From: Batillaria attramentaria
Taxonomy: Eukaryota; Mollusca; Gastropoda; Batillariidae
Reading direction: 5' to 3'
Assembly (NCBI GenBank): GCA_018292915.2
Contig: JACVVK020000017.1
Span: 2,670,001 to 2,734,000, forward strand
DNA: 64,000 nucleotides
The position numbers and the translations under genes are program-made. The notes beneath the pieces were generated by a model. That model was not told the origin of the DNA. It did no database searches and was given only the letters and a program-made list of their open reading frames with translations. Numbering within the stretch: position 1 is the first letter of the stretch; each line of letters starts with the position of its first letter. This document shows, piece after piece, positions 27,081-39,656 of the stretch.

Positions 27081-30000
27081 ATGTGTGTGTGTGCACGCGA
27101 CAAGTTAGCTTTTTAATTTTATGCTCCATTTTACATCTGTACCGTATCCATGTCCATTTTTCTCTGATAGTTATCTAGTTACCCACATCTACCCTCATTT
27201 GGCAAAAGAGGCTGAATGTGTATTTGATAAGCACCTATGCCCTTTTCTCCATTTGACAGTAGATGTGCATACTTGCTTTGTGAGTTTCGATGACTCTGTG
27301 ATGTACTGTGCTGGTAGCTTGGCCTCAGACAAACGCTGCTATTACTCTTGTACATATGTCTTTATTGTGATTCAATTTGCACTGGCTGTAAACACTTTGC
27401 AGTGCTATTTTTGCACATTAACTTGTACAGTCGTGCGTGCGGTGCTTTGCACTCTGACATCATTTCACCGGTAACAGTAACTCGGCCGTGCTGTGCTGTG
27501 CTTGTGCTGCACACTTGTCATAATAATGAAAACTGTTTTCTGCTGGATATTTGTGCTGTATGCAAGGTCCGAGACCTGGTTCTGCATACACCCCATTTTT
27601 GATCATTTGCTCCTTCCCACGGCATTATTCATCATTTGTTTTATGATGCAAGTCATTTTAGCTTTTTAAGTACCTGTTGTTCATTAGAGGGTCAGAATTT
27701 CAAGTCAAAGTCCATAGTCAAAATTCTTACCAATCAAGAATTGCCCTTAACGACTGCTTGCCTGTTTCTGTATCACAGAGCGTGTCATTCAAAATCTCTG
27801 TGCAATTCTGCTAACTCTCGGCTTCATCTGTGTACAGGTCGAAGCACATTACTATTTGAGAGGCGATAAAAGAGAGGCGATAAAAGCAATAAGAGGAAAA
27901 CAGAAGAGGGTCTGTCGCAAGTATGATACACTGCCATGCTGAATTTGAACCCTGTGTCAATGGGACTTTAGATTGTCTGTAACACCACAATGTAGCGGGG
28001 ACTTCTGTGCCAACCACTAAATCGTCATTGTCGTGGATTTTGGGCACAACTCCGTTTAGAGACTAGTGCAGGATGGTGCATCAAACTCTGTTCTCAAGCT
28101 GTTCTCCAAATATACACATGTAGACTGTAATTCCACCATGACGACAGTGAAGTGTTGTGATGGTATTTTAAAGAAAATGCAGCTACAACTTGTTCTAAGT
28201 CATACAAAGGCATTCGCATTTTAATCATAGCAATTCTATCTAAAATTGTACAGTACCTAGGGAAGCGTTTAGGGAATGTGAAAACAGTAACCGTGAAATA
28301 GGACAAGGTGTTTTACCAGTGTACCGGTACGTATAATGTGTATCTTTTTGATTGCTTTTAACCTCTTGTACATATACGACTATTTATTTTCTGTGACAGA
28401 AAATGATCATACGTTTGTTAATCAATGTGACAGATACATGAACGCAGCCGAGAGACTGTGAGTGATAGCAAAGTCTGTGTAAAATATCCCTTGTACATGA
28501 CACTCCCCACTCCCTCCCTTTTCATAAGTTTCTTTGATATTTTTTTAAAACTGACCCAGATTACAATGTATTCTCTCTCTCTCTTTCTCCCCTCTGTGTC
28601 TGTCTGTCGCTCTCTCTCTCTCTCATTTTAGCAAGTCTTTTCCAAGAAAAAATGTTGTTTTTTACATGCTGAATGGGAATGGGTGTACAGCAGTGGACAC
28701 ACCATTTCTGAAGTTGAACTTAGTTGCTTTCATGTCAAAAAGGCTTAAGTCATAAAAAAGGAGCATTGGTATTTGGTTTACTGTAAACCTGAAACTCATA
28801 AATTTCTTGTGTTTACTGCAGGTAAAGTCATGTACCCTGGAGCAATTGTACTGCTTCTTGTGCTGAGGCTCATGCTAACAGTCCAAGTTTTGCTGATATG
28901 CTTACATTATAAAAGCTGACAATTTAACAGACTGGTGATGGTAAAATGTAGCAGGTCATGGAAGTGACATTGGCAGTCAGATTATGAGATGCTCTGTGTG
29001 TGTTTATAGGTATCCTATACTGTTCATCTGAAATACACACATGTATTACTGGGCTTCCACCAACATCACATCTGTTAGCCTAGCTTTTGTTTGCTGTCTT
29101 CTTTCTGTGCATGGCCGACTCATTTGTACATGTATGTAGTCCGCATATGCTTCAGAACTTTCCTTTTGCCTTTCTCCTAGTGCTGAAAATCCTCTTCACC
29201 TTTGCCAAAGAACGTCGTCTTGCCATAGTAGACACGTTTCAAGTCAGTTTCAGAAATGAAAAAGCATCAGCTCTAAGCTTTGAAAGTATGTGTTAGCAGC
29301 GGTGGTTTTGTGGCATATTAGATTGTCAGACATCGGTGGCATATCATTAGTACATCAGTAGTATCATTGGTAGATTACAGTGTATAGTCTTGGTGTCGTA
29401 TGTGTCAGGTGGTCTTCCAGCGTCCTTTGGCGTGATACGACCTCAAGTGAAGTTTGGAGACACAGTCATAAGCATACTTATGTTTACTTATTGTTCTAGC
29501 AAAGTTGACATGGTGGTGCAAAAATATGCAGACCTATCTCATGTGTTGGGCATTCCATAAAATTTCCTCCATCATCTTTGTTTGGTAGAACACATGAATA
29601 CAAAGCTTAGGAGTTTCTCAGTCGTTCACTTGTGTATTGACATCATGGTGCTTGCATGCCAGTACGTGTATTCTATCTGAACTTGTGCTTCATTCAGTAT
29701 TACTCTCGCAGCTGCAATGAAACTGTGAACGCTTGATTACAGCTAAGCATGGTGAGAGCAAGTAATACTTCACAAAGTCGTCGTCATCATTTTCTGCATA
29801 TAAATTCATTGTCATCTTTAAACTGCATGAATTCATTTTCATCTTTGTGCAGGGAGGAGTCAGCCGGACTTAGGGTAGCGGTCAAAACCTTTAGTCTTTA
29901 GGCTTTAGCAGTCAAAACTTGCAAGCAGTAGGTTGAACTGACAATATAGGACTTAGTTTAGGAGTCAGGACTTGTAAGCAGTAGGTTGAACTTACAATAC

Positions 30001-30965
30001 AGGACTTAGGAGTCAGAACTTGTCAGCAGTAGGTTGAACTGACAATACAGGACTTAGTTTAGGAGTCAGACCTTGTAAGCAGTAGGTTGAACTGACAATA
30101 CAGGACTTAGTTTAGGAGTTGGAACTTGTGAGAGTAGGTTGAACTGACAGTGCAGGACTTAGATTAGGAGTCAGAACTTGTAAGCAGTAGGTTGAACTGA
30201 CAATACAGGACTTAGTTTAGGAGTTGGAACTTGTGAGAGTAGGTTGAACTGACAGTGCAGGACTTAGATTAGGAGTCAGAACTTGTAAGCAGTAGGTTGA
30301 ACTGACAATACAGGACTTAGTTTAGGAGTTGGAACTTGTGAGAGTAGGTTGAACTGACAGTGCAGGACTTAGATTAGGAGTCAGAACTTGTAAGCAGTAG
30401 GTTGAACTGACAATACAGGACTTAAGCAGGGATTAAACCTGTAGGCAGTAGGTAGAACTGACAGTTTGGAAGGTATTTGAAGACAATTTTGCTGCAGCCT
30501 GATAACATGAAATCAGACATCCTGTGTGATATTCTAATTTATGTTCCCTGCCCTACTAGATGTACCCTGTATGTCTACTGCATGAATATTTCAACAATTT
30601 TACATATAGTGTCCATAGCATTCAGGCGTAATTATATACTGGGTAGACACCTACTGTATATGTACAGAAATATATGTATGCATGCATTGTTTTACATCAC
30701 GTAAGGGTAAATCCACAATGGTGCTGCTATGGTCAGTGTGTGCGTACTAGAGTTTGCATGTACCTAGCCTGGTGCGCATGTACCTACTGCGGTGCTTTTG
30801 TACCATGTGCTGTGTGCTGCTTGCAGCGACAACCTGCTGGCCAGTCTGTCGAAAGGCGAGGCGCCACACAGGGGCAGGGAGCTAGGACCAGCTAACACAG
30901 CAGCTCAGCTAGCCTATCTTCCACTACAGCATCCCAGAAGGGACCTCCATTTCTCTCCCAACTGA
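15289..30965 (+). CDS. HOOK3: HOOK-family dynein-adaptor coiled-coil protein (HOOK1/2/3 orthologue)
   Basis: I assembled 23 coding exons: 15289-15333, 15685-15770, 16355-16427, 16828-16878, 17301-17352, 17719-17867, 18450-18506, 18888-18971, 19326-19420, 19623-19702, 19988-20052, 20503-20586, 20999-21041, 21335-21420, 21844-22008, 22157-22311, 23222-23362, 23957-24152, 24539-24652, 24838-24942, 25355-25426, 26035-26174 and 30827-30965. Phases agree throughout, giving 758 residues. Residues 1-152 form the Hook (calponin-like) domain that binds dynein light intermediate chain (GNWRLK, MPDVNLIGEHND, GRLLQLVLGVAVNCENKQ). A long coiled coil follows (CHELDMQV, LLEEKNTGYMQQ, HENKMLKM), then the C-terminal cargo-binding end (AWYNLGMQLHRQAAEERL, GQSFLARQRQ). 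The family links cargo to dynein on microtubules. All introns are GT-AG except the one after 24152, read as GC-AG. Retaining the last intron gives a stop at 26176-26178 and 713 residues, close to human HOOK3 (718). The symbol is by overall resemblance; an invertebrate has typically one pro-orthologue of HOOK1/2/3. Confidence 0.93.
26035..26178 (+). CDS. HOOK3: Alternative HOOK terminal exon (intron retained)
   Basis: The exon encodes GMQLHRQAAEERLANNN... to ...SSIHANNANR. Its donor sits inside the text AACAGGTGA, so failure to splice creates an immediate TGA. The resulting C-terminus lies about as far past GQSFLARQRQ as in vertebrate HOOK3. No AATAAA was noticed close downstream, so a separate short transcript is not proven. 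Confidence 0.55.
   Translation, partial: GMQLHRQAAEERLANNNMGQSFLARQRQVHSRRAHTISSIHANNANR
27042..27092. repeat. (TG)n microsatellite in the last HOOK intron
   Basis: A TG tract with one CA interruption, within the 4.65-kb intron 26175-30826. The rest of that intron, apart from the minisatellite at 29869-30471, shows no supported exon. Confidence 0.9.
29869..30471 (+). repeat. Minisatellite with two-unit higher-order structure in the last HOOK intron
   Basis: Units of about 50-53 bp share the core AGTAGGTTGAACTGACA and GGACTTAG. From about 30060 to 30420 two variants alternate: one with AGTCAGAACTTGTAAGCAGT and one with AGTTGGAACTTGTGAGAGT. The array has therefore expanded as dimers of roughly 104 bp. 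Units at the left edge are more diverged. It lies about 350 bp upstream of the terminal exon. Confidence 0.9.
30827..30965 (+). CDS. HOOK3: Distal terminal exon of HOOK
   Basis: The acceptor TGCTGCTTGCAG is followed by 46 codons beginning SDNLLASLSKGEAPHRGREL, then TGA at 30963-30965. The first base completes the split AG/C Ser codon from 26174, so the phase fits. The exon is GC-richer than its surroundings, as are the other HOOK exons. The peptide has no counterpart that I know in vertebrate HOOK proteins, so this may be a lineage-specific or isoform-specific tail. Confidence 0.6.
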
Positions 30966-31011
30966 TGGGACTTGACTGCATAGTGTGTGTTTGTGGGCAT
31001 TGTGTGTGTGT

Positions 31012-31049
<38 letters not shown>

Positions 31050-31095
31050 GGGAAGAGAGAATCTGCTGTACACATCCTTGCCTATGCAGGCACAT

Positions 31096-31141
<46 letters not shown>

Positions 31142-33979
31142 CTGACTGCTGTATGCATTCTTGGCTATGCATGGCAGAAGCATGTAAGAAGAAGAAGAAA
31201 AATGATGTCAGCACCGTTTGAAAAGTACCTGTGATCTATAGAGTCAGTGTATTGTTACCAATATGACACAGGCAGCATCTGCCAGTTACTCTTTCACAAT
31301 ACAAACTGACACATCATTATGTAAGATTTAAAAAAAAAAAAAAGCAAAAAAAAAAAAAACCCCACCCAAAAGTGCCAGATAATTAGGTATAACAGGAGAA
31401 ATTAAAGACAGTAAGTATTTGTATTTTACCTCACAAAATGTCACACGCGTCATTGCATCACATACGACAGACTACATTTGCCAGTTACCCTTTTACAATA
31501 CAGTCTGACAGATTATTATGTAAAATAAAATTTAAAAAAAAACCAAAAAAACAGAAAAAGCTTCAGCAGTGACAAATATAATTTACATATCCCATAAGAA
31601 ACTAAGGACAGTAAGCATTTGTATTTTACCTCAAAATGTCAAATAAGGAGTTGCATATTGCATGTGACAAACATTTGCCAGTTACGCCTTGAGAATGAGT
31701 AACAAATTGTCCCCCCCCCCCCCCCCCCAAAAAAAAAAAAAAAAAGAAAAAAAAAAGCGAGATAATTACCTATCACGTGAAAGAAACTGTGGGCAGTAAT
31801 CATTTGCATTTGAGAATAATAATCACAGAAAATAATAATTCATCTGCACTTTGTCTATTGGAAACTTGGTTGTGTCTGCAAATTTGACTGGTACCGCAAC
31901 AAGCATGTGCATGACATACGTACATTGTAGCATGTGGCCATATGCACAGCATCGTTGGCGCTATAGGGAAATTTATTCCACCGCAATTGTTCACAGCACA
32001 TTTTATCATGTTGATTTTTTTTTTTTTTTGGGGGGGGGGGGGGGTTGTTTTTTTTGTGTAAATCAAGGTGATCATTTGTCCTCTGACAACATGATTGAAA
32101 TCGCATCATGAACTTGAAAGCAGTTAGCGTGTTTTTATTTTATTTTTTTTATTTTTATTTTTTAAATTATCTTGTTTTGGTTTTTTCCATTGACCCAGTG
32201 CATTTTGTGCGTGATGGCTTTAGTTTACAGATGATGGCATGTGTGTAAAAAGGAAAAACCACAGTTTGCCCAGTCGCAGATAATACTCAATTTGTGTTTG
32301 TGCATTTTCTTTTGCCCATTTTAGAGAAATTAATTATGTGTACATGTACATAATTCACTGATGATGGTTGAGTCTGTTTTCAAAGATGAACAATTGATGC
32401 ATCACCAGTTGGCAGTTCCGTTCAACAAAAGGATAACTGTTGATTCAGAAAATGTTTTGTGGTGTGTGTTTGCTTCTTTTGTTTTTAAATATTTGCCTTA
32501 TATGAGAAATGAAATTGTTTTCCTGTCCGTATCTCTGTCTGTCTCTCTTTCTCTCAGGCTAAATAATTGTTTGGCCATAGTCATAGATTTTCCACTGTTT
32601 GTCATAGTCACAGATTTTTTTTTTCTTCTAAACCTGTTTTAAACAACAGAGATAGCAGTAGTTGGTGTGGACTTGAAAATCTGTTACCTTCCCTCTTGGA
32701 GTGACGATTACGTGTAGTACCCATTTGTGTTTGTTCAACTGATCATCCGTTGTACAAGTCACCTGCTGTTTGACATCTAGACAGCCAAACTGGTTAAATG
32801 CTGGTCTGATGCAGTAATATGATATAATTGTACAAGGTTACAGATTATTTTCCATGTGTACTGTCTGATCAACAGCGTTTTGTGTTGGATTGTTGTCTCC
32901 AGTTTTTTTTTGGTTTTTGTTTTTTAGAGTCGACTCTTTTATCAAAAAGCGCAAGGAGAAGCGTACATTATTTCTCGAAAGTCCCGAGTCATTTAGATGT
33001 AGTATTTTGTCAACATTTAAAAAAAAATTTAAAAAATACACACCTGGAAACATACACCCAGAGTGAAAACTGAAGTGTGATAGTGGCTTTGTTGTTACGT
33101 CAGGGTGAACAGTCAGATTTTTCAAGAAGCATTGCAAAGCTTCTGTGTTCAAGTGTAGTAAGGTCTTGGTTAACAATTTAGGTGTTTATGATGGACAGGG
33201 CCAGATCGTTTTGACTCCAGTGGAAAACAACGACGGCATGTTCCAGAGAGTATGTCAGATTATTTTTAATGGCTGCTTCGGCATTTGCATATGCAAATAT
33301 TTCGATCAGTGCTGGGAAACGCCCTATTTAGGAACTGCAGAATTTGAAGTATCATTGAGCAAGGTTTTGTTCGCATCATACCAGTGGCAGGGGCTCACAG
33401 CCGTGAGCCGTCATGAGGCCTCCAATAGGACACATATCACGGACAACATGAAACTAATAGGTCATTTGTCCTAAACAGAACGAAAACAGTGGAAAAGCAA
33501 CATTTTTGCATGACAGAAATTGGACATGTTTGCTTCAGTATCAAAGTATTTCCCATTGTTCCTCGTGGTTTTGAACCCTTCCAGTGATTTCATTTTCTAT
33601 AATGGCATATTCATTATCCTCTCATTTGCATAATTTTCTTGGCTTTGGGTTGAATGACTGATCGTTGATTTTGCATAAATTGAAGGCCAATGGTCAGATC
33701 TACGCATAATAAATCGGAGAATGCTTGGATTAAAAACATGCAAAGTCAAATTGGCTGTCGTTACTATAACCCTGAAACTTCATAAGAGCACTTCACACGA
33801 GTTTCAATACCTCATCATAGCACATGTTGTTGACCAAAAGAAAACTTGTTGCTTGAAATCTAACCTGGATTTTAGTAATCATGTTTAAACAAAGATGGTT
33901 TGAGATGCCTTTTGTATATATAATCATAGTCATGCGTAATACATGTACACTTTAACTTGGTTTGATATGGTTGCAGGTC

Positions 33980-34027
<48 letters not shown>

Positions 34028-35708
34028 GTCAGAGCAAAATTGGCAAGTAGCAAACTATTTGTTCCGTTTTATTGTTCCATTTTGTCGATACCACAAGCTG
34101 TCTGAACAAAATGCAGTTTCATTTATGTGGTGCAGATTTATGCAGGTTTTATGTGGTGATAAATCAAACCATGCATGACACTTTGAATGATGCTGGTGAA
34201 ACTGTTTCATATATTCACTCTGCAGAGCAACTGCACGTTCATATTTTAGTTAGTAGAAATCCTTTTTCAAGAAAGATTAATCAAAACAGTACACATGACA
34301 TGATTTGGCAATTTTGTTTTGACTACGAGCTGTGTATGATAAGCCTCTGTAAATGTTTTTGAGTGCCTGGTTTTAGTTGTCAGAAAATGTGACAAGATTG
34401 AAAATGCGCATATGTGTACAACATTTTTGTTTGGTTTTAGATTATTTTAACCATGGCTGAGACCTTTGGGCCAGCTAGTTTTAATTTTAACGGTAAAAGA
34501 TTAAAAAAGAAAAGAAGAAATCAGTAAACGTCTGTTTTCTGCAGGGAGTCACTCATAGATTTTAACTTTACTGAACACGTCGTTTACTGACTTGTACATT
34601 GAAACAAACAAACATAAAGCATTGTTTTGTTACATTGCTGTGTGCATCAGATGGTGTGAATGATGGTACACGTATGTGAATGAGTGTTAAAGATATACAT
34701 GCATGCTACATGAAAACTCGCTTTGCTGGTTTTGTGTACTATAATTAATTTTATTGATTAATCAACCAGCGGAATATTAAATCCTGAATTGAGTTTGATG
34801 TGTCGTTGTTTCTGTTTGATCGGGTATTTTCTTTTGTTGGTTTTTTTTTCCCGGTTTTTTGTGGGGTTTGTTGTTGTTGTTTGTTTGTTTTGGGGGGTGT
34901 TGTTGTTGTTGGTTTTTATTTCATTCTTCGACTGTTTGACTGTGCGGTTGTGCTGTCTGAGTGAACCCACAGCTTCGTGTTTGCGCCTTTAGCCAGGGAG
35001 TGTAGGCATGCCTTTTAGGATTATTAATAGTATTGGTTTGTTGTCCCTTGTACAGGGACTTTAAAGATCGAAGCACACAAGTTTGCATTTGATACTAGAA
35101 AGATCGCCTATGCAGCTTGGCCAAATATTAAAATAGTACAGAGTAATCCCTTCTCAAAGAGAGAAACAACTCAGTGTGAATTCCGCCAATCGCTGTGCGA
35201 AACTGACTGGCGTATAATTCACCTGAATTGTTATGTAACAGTATCGCATATCGGCAAGGGAGACTATCGGCTGACCAGACGACATTTTGAAATGTCAACC
35301 AATTACACAAAACGAGTTGACAAAGAATATGTATGAGCTAGTCGTGGCTCGCCGTCACAATAAATACTGATGAAAACGTTTGAACTTCACAATACAAGTT
35401 TGCAACAACGATACACCCACATAGTAATCCCTCACGCAGCACACTTTAAGAATAAATGAACTCTAAATAGACGACAGACATGTAAAACACAATGCGAGTC
35501 TTGTCACTAACTTGCATAATTTATGAAAGAAGGGAATACCGCTTATTTGTTGATTCCAGTCGGCACTGGCGATGATTTGGGGTTCTGGGCTGGAACTGCC
35601 CCCCCCCCCAAAAAAAAAAAAAAAAAAAAAAGAAAAAAAAAAGCGTCATGTGAAAAAAGGGTAAGCAGACGAAAAAAAAAAAAGGTTTGATGTGACATCT
35701 TATCACAA
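30966..35708. other. Convergent 3' region between HOOK and the TRIM gene
   Basis: No supported exon was found. It holds TG tracts at 31003-31046 and 31100-31127, a three-unit tandem repeat at 31266-31805, homopolymer junctions near 31708, 32020 and 35589, and AT-rich sequence. Much of it is probably HOOK 3' UTR on one side and TRIM 3' UTR on the other. A HOOK-side AATAAA occurs at about 31524-31529. Confidence 0.5.
31266..31805 (+). repeat. Three-unit tandem repeat of about 180 bp
   Basis: Three decayed units share GCCAGTTAC, then an A-rich run, then GACAGTAAGTATTTGTATTT-like sequence and ACCTCA followed by AAAATGTCA. The A-runs differ in length between units; in the third the run is preceded by a long C-run. 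This is probably within the HOOK 3' UTR. Confidence 0.75.
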
Positions 35709-36680
35709 TCAGTTACGTGGCTTCACAGTCAGGACATGCCCAAACCTGCACCCCACCCACAGTCGGCCCGTGTCGTCCGCTGTTAGTGCAGACGGCTTGA
35801 CAATCCACGGGCTGCCGGCTCCCAGGTGACCCAGAAACGTGCAGCCGCCAAGCGATACCTCCAGCACGTGCAGCGAGTCGCCCTGCCAGTCGGCAACCAC
35901 CAGCCACTCCCGACCTCCCAGCTCGAAGAAGCAGACGTCACGTGGAGTAAAAACGCGGGAGTCTTGCCTGCCGGGCAGAGAGGATCAAATGAGGTAAGTC
36001 AGAGAGGGCAATTAATTGAGGCAGGTCAGAGAGGGCAATTCAAATGAGGCAGGTTAGAGAGGGCAGTTCAGATGAGGCACGTCAGAGAGGGTTATTCAAA
36101 TGAGGCAGGTCAGAGAGGGCCATTCAAATGAGGCCGGTCATAGAGAGCAAGAGGCAGATCAGAGAGGGCAATTCGAATGAGGCAGGTTGGGGGAAGGACC
36201 GGTGTAATTATTCAAATGAATCAAATTTCCCTTGTTTTCCTTGATTTTGTTCAAAATTTTTGAAAGTGCATATGACCTTAAATTTTGGGAACACCTGAAA
36301 ACACCAAAGGCATGACGATATTATTTGGTGTGGTGTAAAATGGCAGTCTTGACTTGAAGGATGACCTATTCATATTCATATTCGTTCATGTGCAGGACAT
36401 GAATACCAGAGTACAGTTATTTCAGTATGTCGGGTTTGCCAGGACGTCGATGATGATGATGATGATCGGGTTTGCCAGGACGTCGTATTAGTAGACGAGC
36501 TGATGATGATGATGATGATGATCGGGTTTGCCAGGACGTCGTATTAGTAGACGAGCTTTCGATGCTTGACGACGATGATGACGACGACGACGATTATGAC
36601 GACGACGACGACGACGATGATGATGATGATAATGATCGGGTTTGCCAGGACGTCGCATTAGTAGACGAGCTTTCGATACT

Positions 36681-36714
<34 letters not shown>

Positions 36715-38307
36715 CGGGTTTGCCAGGACGTCGCATTAGTGGACGAGCTTTCGATACTTGATGATGATGATGATGATGATGATCGGGTTTGCCAGGACGT
36801 CGCATTAGTAGACAAGCTTTCGATGCATTATTATTATTATTATTATTTATGTTGTTGTTTTGCATGTACCTATAGCTAGCAGGCATGTCTGACTTCTGGA
36901 AACTATCGTCTGATTTAATGGAAAATTGTTTTTTTTTTGGGTTTTTTTTTTGTACTCCATGGCATTTGTAAAAGCTACAACGTAAAACGTAAAGGGCTTG
37001 TGAGACCTGTAGACGGTGAAGGGATCTATGTAGGTCGTGAAGGGAGCCCGCTCGTTCAGATGGAACAGCAGCACGTGGTTCTCGCCCTCTTCCAGCACGG
37101 CGATAAAACGACCGTCTGCTGTGGCGTCCATAGCGACCGGCTGCTTGGCCCGGATGCAGGTCAGCTTCGTGGCTTTGGTTCTGGGGCAGGAGTCCGGGTC
37201 TGTGACGGTGACGATCCTCAGGTCGCACTCTCCTCTCTCGTCCACACCGATGAAGAACCTGGTATCACAAAGTGGTTGGGGTCATAGGTACGTGGCCTTT
37301 CATAAAACTCCCTTACTGTTACATACACGTAGAACACTGTGATGGCCTACGATGATTGTATTGTGCTCAGGACTGTGATTGTATGAACTGCTTTTTGTGA
37401 AAGATTCTTTGAACTTGAATGTTATTATTGCAATTGAGGGGAGGGGTGGGGTGGGGGTGGGGAGGGGGGGGGGGGCAGACAGAGGATAAGTGCAGGCTAT
37501 TATATGACCTGTGATATTTGTTAAGTTCTTGCACATGCCAAACCAGTTTTATGTTGTTTTTAGTGAATCACAATTCTAATTTTTCATTCGAGCTTTGAGT
37601 CCAAAGAGGAATTTCCATTTTACACATGTTATTTTTGAATTTGAATTTGAATGTGTGGTTTACTGAAATGTAGAAACGTATGTCGAAGAATGCCGAGATG
37701 CATGTCTGTAGTGTGAGAGCAAATGCTTGATAGGTTAGGAAAAAGGCTGACGCAATATGTTTTCGTTGTAGAGTGTACAGGTTGTGCTTAGTGTCCGAGC
37801 GAACGTGACGTGCGAGTGACAGTGCTGGAATGTGGATGAATGATGGGCCTCAGTCCCTATAGGCTGGGACAGGTTTTAGCCCAACACCTCCCTGCCCGCT
37901 ATATGATAAGACTTGTTAAAAGAACGAGCCACCCGTAGAAGCCACTTCGAGCCACTATTACGGAAGGCGTGGGCCTTCCCATCTAGGCCTGAGGCCGCTG
38001 CAGATCGCATAATAGCGGTTTGAAGTGGCTTCTAGTCATCTGAAGATTTCTAGTAAACGCGATTTTACATGGGATTTTACGGGAAATCCTGGAGACGTTT
38101 GGCTGTAAAGAGTTTGTACCGCGTTAAAACGTGATTCCACTCGTCGAAAGGGGAAGCTGGGATAGCCGAATGGTAGAGCGTTGGGCTGTCAATGCTCGGG
38201 TCGTGAGTTCGCATCCCAGCTGAGGGCCAAATATTTGTGCTGGCCTTTTTGTCGTTGCCCTGTCTTTGATATCACCCTTACATGGTGGAAAAGGACGTTA
38301 AACTCAC

Positions 38308-38382
<75 letters not shown>

Positions 38383-39323
38383 GTCGAAAGTCTTCAATGT
38401 GTTGTACACGTACCTCGCTTGGAACTTGGAGTAGACGCGGTAGAGCAGCTCCGCGCCGGCGTAGTTCCACTCGGTGGTTTCCTCAGGAGTCATGGACTTC
38501 GTCTTGAAGCTTCTACCCTCCACGATGACCATGCTGTTCGAAATGCGGGTGATGCCCACGCGTCCAGTGACGGTCTCCCGCCTCTCTATGGCACCGTGGT
38601 TGGTGTGCAGGCCAACCCAACCCTCCGCTTCGTCGCCTGTGACCGTGTACCCATGGGCCACCCACACCCGCCCGTCCTCTCTCGGGCAGATGGCGTGCAC
38701 GTCCTCGTGCTCGTCCTCGAAGCACCGGAACTCGCGCTGGACGACCACTTCCGGTAATTCTGCCGCTTGGATTTGCTGGTCCGTCACCACGCGACCGACG
38801 AACAGCTTCAAGGTATCCGCGAGGGGGCAGTTGTCGTCGCATACCAGCAAGGGTCGAAAAACGTGCAACTGGAGGTCAGAGATCAGCTGCTCTAAGCTTT
38901 CAGGACTTCCCGGGCCCGACCTCAGCGTGTCTCGGGCCTTCATCACCTTTCGGTAGCTCCCACCCTCAAAAGCACTCTTCACTTTTCCCTGTAGCTTCGT
39001 CACTATCTTCAACCGCTCCTGGATGAGAGAATCGTTCTCGTCAAACTCGCTCTCGATGTCCAGTGTGACGAGGTCCAGAGACGCCATGGCGTCGACGAAC
39101 GTCTCCTCGGCCATCTGTATCGCTCTTCTCTTTCGGTCGCTCAGGATGATCTCCAAGGCCCGTCTCTTTTCAGTGACAGCGTCCCGGTCGGCGCTCACCT
39201 TCAACAAGTACGTGTTTAATTCCAGCACCATCAGGAACAATGTGAAATAAAACGCACACGCTAAGAGACAGAGCTTTTGGTACACCCTACCGGCTCTCTT
39301 CGTATGAAGATGTAATCCATAGG

Positions 39324-39386
<63 letters not shown>

Positions 39387-39590
39387 GCGCGCTCGCGGGG
39401 AGGGGAGTGATGGGGAGAGAGAATGCTGCTTTATTGAGCAAACGTAGAAGTTACCAAAATGAAACAAACCAAAAAAAACCCCAAAAACTTGCATTAGGAC
39501 ACTAAGCTTTGAGCTAAACATTACATTATAAACACTACATCATATCTATACGGATTACAAAAAGCAGGAAAAAACAACAACAACAACAAC

Positions 39591-39656
<66 letters not shown>

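Noticed and set aside
36488..37228. 246-residue minus-strand frame with poly-His stretches
   Set aside because: It mixes a shifted frame of TRIM exon 3 with the triplet-repeat array. The in-phase TRIM frame explains the same DNA.
38151..38240. Possible tRNA gene at the SINE head (also 42377, 41586, 58895, 61349)
   Set aside because: A- and B-box-like segments are present, but no cloverleaf could be drawn with a proper acceptor stem and anticodon arm. Every copy is joined to the same SINE body.
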